Below, piece by piece: positions 6,708 through 11,132 of a stretch of DNA of 11,132 nucleotides (its first letter is position 1; every line of letters begins with the position of its first letter). The stretch covers positions 1 through 11,132 of the forward strand of contig JAUWBP010000023.1 of NCBI GenBank assembly GCA_030601665.1. The letters run 5' to 3'. Source of the DNA: Hadesarchaea archaeon. GTDB lineage: Archaea > Hadarchaeota > Hadarchaeia > Hadarchaeales > Hadarchaeaceae. The notes beneath the pieces are model-generated. The model was not told the origin of the DNA and searched no databases. It was given only the letters and a program-made list of their open reading frames with translations. A program made the position numbers and the translations under genes.

Positions 6708-8360
6708 GCGGATAGCGCCCTCAGCTGCAGAACTCACAACACGTTGGTATAGTTCCAAATAACCTTTCTTGGCGCGGGGCTTGGGCGGCTTGAAGCGAGC
6801 CAGCCTTTCTTTGAGCTCCGGGCCGGGCACAAGCAGCTCGAGCCTGCGCCGCCTGATGTCGAGCAAAATTTTGTCATCCTCGTGTACCACGGCTATCAGC
6901 CCGCCCTCGGTTGCCTCGGGTGAAACATGACCGATGCAGGCGCCGCGCGTCCCTCCTGAGAAACGCCCGTCCGTCACGAGGGCAACCGACTCGAGCAAGC
7001 CCATCCCAGCTATGGCGGCGGTTGGGGCGAGCATCTCCCGCATGCCCGGGCCACCCTTTGGCCCTTCGTATCGAATCACGACCACGTCACCACGTTTGAT
7101 TCGCCCGCCCAAGATTGCCTTGACTGCATCCTCCTCCCGCTCGAACACCCTCGCCGCCCCACGGTGGCGGAGCATGCGCGGCTTCACGCCCGCATATTTG
7201 ACTACTGCGCCCTGGGGTGTGAGGCTGCCGTAAAGAATCGCTATGCCCCCCTCACGGTGATATGGTCTAGCCAACGGCCTGATCACGTCTGAGCCGTTGG
7301 ACCTCACGAACTTCAAATTCTCGCGGACCCGACGCCCGGTGACGGTGAGCGGGCTCCCCCGGATCAACCTGCCGAGCTGCTTCATCACAGCGGGTACGCC
7401 GCCTGCTCGCTCGAGGTCAAGCATCGTGTGGCTTCCCTCCGGTCGCAAGTTGCAGATGTGGGGCGTGCGCCGGCTGAGTCGATCAAATGTATCCAAGCAG
7501 AGCTTTACTTCTGCCTCGTGAGCGATCGCCGGCAGGTGGAGCACCGTGTTGGTCGAGCCGCCTATGGCCATGTCGACGATGATCGCGTTCTCGAAAGCCG
7601 CACGCGTCATTATCCTGCGGGGTGTTATGCCATGTCGCAGCAGCTTGACGACCTGCGCACCGCTTTGTTTCGCCAGCCTCCGCTTCTTCACATCGACGGC
7701 GTGGGCGGTCCCCATACTTGGCAACGACATTCCAAGCGCCTCGCTTAAGCATGCCATGGTGTTGGCGGTGAACAGGCCCGCGCAGGAGCCGCATCCCGGA
7801 CAACACCGATCCTCTATCGCCCTCGCCTCGCGCTCGCTGAGCTTGCCTGCCTTGACTGCTCCGACTGCTTCGAAGGCGTTTATGATGTCCAAAGATTGCC
7901 CTCGCCACTCCCCTGGCATCATCGGGCCGCCCGTGACCATGATCGCGGGGATATTGACTCGCGCGAGGGCCATGAGCATTCCAGGGACGATCTTGTCGCA
8001 ACTCGCGATCGCAACCACGGCGTCGAACCGATGGGCCTCAAGCATCAGCTCCACGCTGTCGGCCACGACCTCGCGCGAAGGGAGCGAGAAACACATGCCC
8101 CTGTGCCCCTGCGCCAGCCCATCGCAAATCGCTATGGTGTTGAACTCGAAAGGCGTCGCCCCAGCCACGCGAACGCCAGCTGCAACTGCCTCGCCCAGTT
8201 CTCGGAGGTGCAGGTGCCCCGGGACCACGTTATTGTAAGAGTTTGCTATCGCGATGAACGGGCGCTCGATGTCGGCGTCGGTTAAACCATCGGCTTTCAG
8301 GAGCGCGCGTCGGGGTAAACCTTCAAGACCAGAAACGACCTCTCGGCTCCGAAGCTTCAT
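6702..8360 (-). CDS. ilvD: Dihydroxyacid dehydratase
   Basis: This 552-residue enzyme dehydrates 2,3-dihydroxy-isovalerate and 2,3-dihydroxy-3-methylvalerate to the 2-oxo acids for valine/leucine and isoleucine. Visible motifs are AICDGLAQGH (78-86), YSLPSRE-like FSLPSREVVADS (91-102), ASCDKIVPGM with Cys121, CCPGCGSCAGLFTANTM (186-202) with Cys193, and GGSTNTVLHLPA. The first cysteine of the [2Fe-2S] subgroup, found in a PCN motif, is replaced by VPGH (46-49), as in E. coli IlvD; this suggests an oxygen-labile [4Fe-4S] enzyme. Length is typical of archaeal and short bacterial DHADs. ATG at 8360 is preceded by GGCAGGT ending four bases upstream. It heads the ilvD-leuC-leuD unit and is separated from ilvBNC by the opposed MscS-like gene. 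Confidence 0.96.
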   Translation of the reverse strand: MKLRSREVVSGLEGLPRRALLKADGLTDADIERPFIAIANSYNNVVPGHLHLRELGEAVAAGVRVAGATPFEFNTIAICDGLAQGHRGMCFSLPSREVVADSVELMLEAHRFDAVVAIASCDKIVPGMLMALARVNIPAIMVTGGPMMPGEWRGQSLDIINAFEAVGAVKAGKLSEREARAIEDRCCPGCGSCAGLFTANTMACLSEALGMSLPSMGTAHAVDVKKRRLAKQSGAQVVKLLRHGITPRRIMTRAAFENAIIVDMAIGGSTNTVLHLPAIAHEAEVKLCLDTFDRLSRRTPHICNLRPEGSHTMLDLERAGGVPAVMKQLGRLIRGSPLTVTGRRVRENLKFVRSNGSDVIRPLARPYHREGGIAILYGSLTPQGAVVKYAGVKPRMLRHRGAARVFEREEDAVKAILGGRIKRGDVVVIRYEGPKGGPGMREMLAPTAAIAGMGLLESVALVTDGRFSGGTRGACIGHVSPEATEGGLIAVVHEDDKILLDIRRRRLELLVPGPELKERLARFKPPKPRAKKGYLELYQRVVSSAAEGAIRR

Positions 8361-8390
8361 CGAACCTGCCCCCGAGAAAGCTTACTTGCT

Positions 8391-8402
8391 AGATATATTA
8401 AT
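8391..8402 (-). promoter_or_regulatory. TATA-like promoter of the ilvD-leuC-leuD unit
   Basis: On the minus strand, TTAATATATCT centred near 8396 would place transcription start near 8370. That leaves a leader of about 10 bases holding GGCAGGT ahead of ATG 8360. The call rests on match and spacing alone. Confidence 0.45.
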
Positions 8403-8470
8403 TCTATGGAGGGTCCTGTTAACTTCTCGGTTTGGACTTTCGTTTCGGGATACGGGCGCATTAATCAATT

Positions 8471-8482
8471 CCTTAAAATAAG
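8471..8482 (+). promoter_or_regulatory. TATA-like box at leaderless spacing before the MscS-like gene
   Basis: CCTTAAAATAAG is centred 27 bases upstream of GTG 8504, the usual distance from an archaeal TATA box to the transcription start. No Shine-Dalgarno precedes the GTG. Together these suggest a transcript starting at or next to the start codon. Confidence 0.45.
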
Positions 8483-8503
8483 TTTACTCCGTACTAATAT
8501 CGG

Positions 8504-9019
8504 GTGAGAGTATTGGAAGTTTGGGTTAGCAATACCATAAACACATTGATAGCATTATTTGCGTTTGCTATTGCCCTTTATGCTCTACGCACACTCATTA
8601 GGACTGAACTCAGAATGCTTAGGGGATACCAGAAATTAGCAACCATTTTTTATAGCATCGCATTTCTCATTTTAGGTCTAACTCTACTAAACATCTGGGG
8701 GGTTTTATCCCTGCTCATAAGTTTTGCCGCGGCTCTTGGCATCATAGGTGTAATCTTTGGATTTGCCATTATGGAGGTATGGCTATCGAATGCTATAGCT
8801 GGGGTAAGCCTCATTTTTGATAAGCTCATAGAAGTTGGTTGCACGATTAAAATCGATGGTACAAAAGGGAAGATAATACAGATATCCCTTACTTCAACTA
8901 GACTGGCCACAGACGATGGAAAATTGATGATAGTCCCGAATAAGAGCTTCCGTGAACGCCCTTATCTGATCCTCGAATTCCCTCGAGGTGAAGAACAGAA
9001 AACTCGTCGGCGCCGATAA
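8504..9019 (+). CDS. Short MscS-family mechanosensitive channel-like protein
   Basis: This 171-residue membrane protein has two N-terminal hydrophobic helices (about 8-30 and 44-66). An MscS pore-type helix and linker, rich in Gly and Ala (SFAAALGIIGVIFGFAIM and SNAIAGVSLIFDKL, 73-108), follows, then a beta domain (TIKIDGTKGKIIQISLTSTRL, LMIVPNKSF). Members release solutes under hypo-osmotic membrane tension. The protein stops soon after VPNKSF, so the C-terminal alpha/beta vestibule of MscS (286 residues in E. coli) is absent and the end is a basic tail, RRRR. Either a mini-MscS or an early-terminated gene is possible; the other frames do not restore an obvious MscS C-terminus. Sampled GC is 35% at 8521-8580 against 65% at 8041-8100 in ilvD, which hints at separate origin. 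The start is GTG 8504 or TTG 8513. It diverges from ilvD and converges on ilvC. Confidence 0.78.
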   Translation: MRVLEVWVSNTINTLIALFAFAIALYALRTLIRTELRMLRGYQKLATIFYSIAFLILGLTLLNIWGVLSLLISFAAALGIIGVIFGFAIMEVWLSNAIAGVSLIFDKLIEVGCTIKIDGTKGKIIQISLTSTRLATDDGKLMIVPNKSFRERPYLILEFPRGEEQKTRRRR

Positions 9020-9132
9020 TTTTGTGAATAACGAGCACATGTCCATTTTTACCAATTAAAATACCTATTTCTTTAAGAACTTGCTGATTCAGGAGCATGT
9101 CATAAGTTAATGGTGCCCGATAAACTAGCAAA
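9020..9132. other. Convergent gap between the MscS-like gene and ilvC
   Basis: This 113-base AT-rich gap lies where opposing genes end. A T5 run at 9046-9050 could end the plus-strand transcript; I see no hairpin with a T tail. A minus-strand frame from TTG 9131 runs back into the MscS-like gene but has no homology I recognise. Confidence 0.4.
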
Positions 9133-10119
9133 TCACTTCTCTATTCCCGCCCACTTCCGCAAATCGCGCCCGACTTTCTCGACCAAGTGTTCATTCGCTT
9201 CCTCGCGCATCCGCTTCAGCTCCGGGATCCCGCGCTGGCTCTCCGCAGCCCAATCCTTCGCGAACTTGCCGTTCTGAACATCAGCAAGCATCTTTTTCAT
9301 CGTCTCCCGCGCACGCTCGTCGATTACCCACTTGCCTCGAGTTCTGCCGCCGTACTCCGCAGTGTTGCTGACGGCCCTCATCATCCCCTCAATCCCGTGC
9401 TCGTAAACCAAGTCGATTATCAGCTTGAGTTCATTGATGCACTCGAAGTATGCTATCTCGGGCTGATATCCCGCTTGGACCAGAGTTTCGAACCCAGCCT
9501 TCATCAGCTCCGAGACCCCACCCACAAGGACGGCCTGTTCCCCGAAGAGGTCCGTCTCAACCTCCTCCTTGAAAGTGGTCTCGACGACGCCTATGCGCGT
9601 AAGCCCCACGCCCTTTGCCATGGCGAGCGCGAGTTGCTTCGCTTGGCCACTTGTATCCTGGGCTACCGCCAGCAGCCCAGGCGTCCCAGAGCCTTGCTGA
9701 TACATCCGACGCAGGATCGCCCCAGGCGCTTTTGGGGCTATCATAATCACATCGATATCCTTCGGGGGCAAGATTTGCTTGAAATGAATGTTAAACCCGT
9801 GACTGAAACAAAGGGCTTTGCCGCGCTTCATGTGTTGTTCGATGTCCTTCTTATAAATTCCCGCTTGGTACTCGTCCGGAATCAATGTGTGGATGATATC
9901 GCCACGTTTTGCTGCCTCCGCTATATCGTAGACCTCAAAACCATCCTTCACAGCTTGGTCGTAGCTCGGGTCCTTGATGCTCCCGATGATCACCTTGCAG
10001 CCAGAGTCGCGGAGGTTATTCGCCTGCGCCTGGCCTTGGTTGCCGTAGCCGATTATTGCGACCGTCTTGCCATCGAGCGGACTCAAATCTGCGTCTTTAT
10101 CGTAGAAAATTTTCGCCGT
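9133..10119 (-). CDS. ilvC: Ketol-acid reductoisomerase, apparently starting at ACG
   Basis: Class I KARI isomerises and reduces 2-acetolactate and 2-aceto-2-hydroxybutyrate. The Rossmann motif GYGNQGQAQA, the metal-binding VETDLFGEQAVLVGG and ECINELKLIIDLVYE, and SNTAEYGGRTRG are all intact. The first in-frame standard start is TTG at 10086 (317 residues), which would remove the conserved N-terminus: upstream codons read A-K-I-F-Y-D-K-D-A-D before LSPLDGK. Translating back to the ilvN stop there is no ATG, GTG or TTG, but ACG at 10119 sits exactly where family members have Met, five bases after GGGGG in GAGAGGGGG. This gives 328 residues, the usual class I length. A damaged ATG or a sequencing error are alternatives. 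The loop after the second strand reads GSIKDPSYDQA, one residue shorter than in typical NADPH KARIs and without their Arg/Ser cluster. The gene follows ilvN after 12 bases. Confidence 0.95.
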   Translation of the reverse strand, partial: TAKIFYDKDADLSPLDGKTVAIIGYGNQGQAQANNLRDSGCKVIIGSIKDPSYDQAVKDGFEVYDIAEAAKRGDIIHTLIPDEYQAGIYKKDIEQHMKRGKALCFSHGFNIHFKQILPPKDIDVIMIAPKAPGAILRRMYQQGSGTPGLLAVAQDTSGQAKQLALAMAKGVGLTRIGVVETTFKEEVETDLFGEQAVLVGGVSELMKAGFETLVQAGYQPEIAYFECINELKLIIDLVYEHGIEGMMRAVSNTAEYGGRTRGKWVIDERARETMKKMLADVQNGKFAKDWAAESQRGIPELKRMREEANEHLVEKVGRDLRKWAGIEK

Positions 10120-10124
10120 TTGAA

Positions 10125-10133
10125 CCCCCTCTC
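10125..10133 (-). promoter_or_regulatory. Ribosome binding site supporting the ACG start of ilvC
   Basis: GAGAGGGGG on the minus strand overlaps the ilvN stop and ends five bases before ACG 10119. The TTG at 10086 has no comparable purine-rich motif before it, so the site favours initiation upstream. Confidence 0.55.
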
Positions 10134-10614
10134 AAGTTATTTCTCGTGATATAAGGACTTGTCCCGAGCGAGCGACCTCCTTGAGCGCATCTGGACCCAA
10201 AGCTTTGATGACCTTCTCGATTTCATCATGTTCCCCGCTGAGCTCCGCTATCAACACCCCGCCTTTTGAATCAAGCACCCTGCCACCTGCCCGCTCAACT
10301 TGCTGAATCACTTCCAAAGTTTTTCTGTCGTCGAGTTTCTTGGTCTTGAGCAGCGCCACTTCCCGGACGATGCTCCGCTCGGGTTCGATCACCTCGACAT
10401 TCACGACGGGCTCCGAACGGGAGAGCACCCTGCGCATTAGCTCCGCCATGTGATCGTCCGCCTTGAACATCAGGATGATGCGCGCAAGCCCGGTAGGCTC
10501 CATCCCAACCGTGATCGAATCTAGGTTGATCTGGCGTCGGGTAAAGTCGCGCGTGATCCGCATCATAACCCCAGGGACATTTTCGCAGAGCACGGAGAAG
10601 ATTCTCGTTTTCAT
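10132..10614 (-). CDS. ilvN: Acetolactate synthase small (regulatory) subunit
   Basis: This 160-residue subunit activates the catalytic IlvB and mediates valine feedback inhibition. An N-terminal ACT domain spans about residues 3-75, with ENVPGV and INLDSITVG matching the glycine- and asparagine-bearing effector-site motifs of IlvH/IlvN. A C-terminal ALS_ss domain follows (about 82-157), starting at REVALLK. Length is that of the family. ATG at 10614 is preceded by AGGTGA four bases upstream; this site contains the GTGA just after the ilvB TAG, and the gap between the genes is eight bases, so expression is probably coupled. The stop TGA is in the same frame as ilvC. The conserved effector residues suggest valine sensitivity, which is inference. 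Confidence 0.94.
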   Translation of the reverse strand: MKTRIFSVLCENVPGVMMRITRDFTRRQINLDSITVGMEPTGLARIILMFKADDHMAELMRRVLSRSEPVVNVEVIEPERSIVREVALLKTKKLDDRKTLEVIQQVERAGGRVLDSKGGVLIAELSGEHDEIEKVIKALGPDALKEVARSGQVLISREIT

Positions 10615-10622
10615 GGACTCAC

Positions 10623-11132
10623 CTAGGTCAACATTTGATCGATTCGCCCTCCGGCTGGAACCATTGGTAGCACGTGTTCATCGGGGTCAATCGGGATGTC
10701 GAGCACCGCAGGCTTCCCGCAGCGCAGAGCCTCGCGCAGCTTTGGAGCCACCTCGCTCGGTTTTGCCGCGCAATCGCCCCATGCGCCGTAAGCCTCGGCG
10801 AGCTTCACGAAGTCGGGTACTTTGCCGAGGTTTGTGGCGGAGCGGCGCTTTTGGAAAAATAGGTCCTGCCACTGCTTGACCATCCCCAAGTAGCGGTTGT
10901 TGAAGATGCAAGAAACAACGTTTATCTCGTTCTCTACGACCGTTGCCAGCTCCTGCGAGTTCATCAGGAAGCTCCCGTCCCCCGCGATGTTCACGACATC
11001 GCACTCCGGGCGTGCGACCTTTGCACCCATCGAAGCTGGGAACCCAAATCCCATCGTACCCAGACCACCCGAGGAGATGAAATGTCTGGGCTTCCGGACC
11101 ACGTAGAAGTGGGCCGCCCACATCTGGCACTG
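10623..11132 (-). CDS. ilvB: Acetolactate synthase large (catalytic) subunit, C-terminal part
   Basis: The 169 visible residues are the C-terminal ThDP-binding domain of acetohydroxyacid synthase, which condenses two pyruvates, or pyruvate and 2-oxobutyrate. The reading frame continues past the right edge, so about 380-400 N-terminal residues are missing. The visible part opens with QCQMWAAHF, where most family members have QHQMW, so the His is replaced by Cys. GGLGTMGFGFPASMGA, the ThDP/Mg motif GDGSFLMNSQEL ending at FNNRYLG, and MVKQWQDLFF with its herbicide-site Trp are conserved. The C-terminal segment after PAVLDIPID is standard. The next gene, ilvN, starts eight bases after the TAG, as expected for a catalytic/regulatory pair. 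Confidence 0.95.
   Translation of the reverse strand, partial: QCQMWAAHFYVVRKPRHFISSGGLGTMGFGFPASMGAKVARPECDVVNIAGDGSFLMNSQELATVVENEINVVSCIFNNRYLGMVKQWQDLFFQKRRSATNLGKVPDFVKLAEAYGAWGDCAAKPSEVAPKLREALRCGKPAVLDIPIDPDEHVLPMVPAGGRIDQMLT

Noticed and set aside
7546..8238. Plus-strand 230-codon frame antisense to ilvD
   Set aside because: It is opposite conserved DHAD motifs and has a Ser/Pro/Thr-rich, motif-free translation typical of antisense of a GC-rich gene.
8971..8988. Hairpin CCTCGA / TCGAGG near the end of the MscS-like gene
   Set aside because: It lies inside the coding region and has no T run after it, so it does not look like a terminator; a six-base stem is common by chance.
9057..9069. 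13-base exact repeat TAAAATACCTATT shared with 4847-4859
   Set aside because: About one such AT-rich match is expected by chance in 11 kb, and the two sites lie in unrelated contexts.
8898..9131. Minus-strand 77-codon frame starting at TTG just after ilvC and running into the MscS-like gene
   Set aside because: It overlaps the MscS-like gene by about 120 bases, the only ribosome-site-like sequence is one or two bases from the start, and the translation matches no family I know. A real small gene is not fully excluded.
9187..10149. Plus-strand 320-codon frame antisense to ilvC
   Set aside because: It lies opposite a clearly conserved KARI gene, is rich in Leu, Arg and His in the way antisense shadows are, and shows no motif.
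1..11132. Search for tRNA, rRNA, CRISPR, insertion sequences and defence genes
   Set aside because: I saw no spaced direct repeats, tRNA-like clover-leaf, transposase motif or terminal inverted repeats; the window is filled with biosynthetic genes.

Overview
The window is an amino-acid biosynthesis locus, almost certainly from an uncultured archaeon. The evidence is the short HacA-type LeuC with a separate LeuD, AT-rich boxes resembling archaeal TATA elements ahead of several transcription units, AGGTG-type ribosome binding sites, and one gene (the MscS-like one) whose TATA-like box sits at leaderless spacing. The lineage cannot be fixed from the sequence; a methanogen-related, Hadarchaeota-like or Bathyarchaeia-like anaerobe would fit. 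The dihydroxyacid dehydratase looks like the oxygen-labile [4Fe-4S] type, which also suggests an anaerobe.

Layout from right to left, because nearly everything is on the minus strand: the C-terminal part of ilvB (acetolactate synthase, cut by the window end), ilvN, ilvC, then ilvD, leuC, leuD, a LeuA/homocitrate-synthase-family gene, an isocitrate-dehydrogenase-type gene, a second beta-decarboxylating dehydrogenase resembling D-malate/tartrate dehydrogenases, and the 5' part of ubiX (cut by the left end). Two plus-strand membrane-protein genes interrupt the series: a short AT-rich MscS-like channel between ilvC and ilvD, and an unrecognised five-helix protein between the two dehydrogenases. 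The probable transcription units are ilvB-ilvN-ilvC, ilvD-leuC-leuD, the leuA-like gene, the isocitrate-dehydrogenase-type gene, and tdh-like-ubiX.

Together IlvBN, IlvC and IlvD make the 2-oxo acids for valine, isoleucine and leucine. The LeuA-like enzyme, LeuCD and one of the two dehydrogenases would extend 2-oxoisovalerate to 2-oxoisocaproate. No transaminase gene is visible. Of the two dehydrogenases, the one next to the leuA-like gene carries an isocitrate-type substrate helix and NADP-type residues. The other, 1.7 kb further along, is the better candidate for the LeuB step.

The most notable details are: an ilvC gene whose conserved N-terminus extends upstream of every ATG/GTG/TTG and appears to start at ACG; two divergent dehydrogenase paralogues; a LeuA-family enzyme with an N-terminal extension, a Glu metal-ligand position and no regulatory domain; a KARI cofactor loop one residue short; and a low-GC mini-MscS gene placed inside the GC-rich ilv cluster. 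I found no tRNA, rRNA, CRISPR array, insertion sequence or clearly undescribed system. No gap between genes exceeds about 155 bases.
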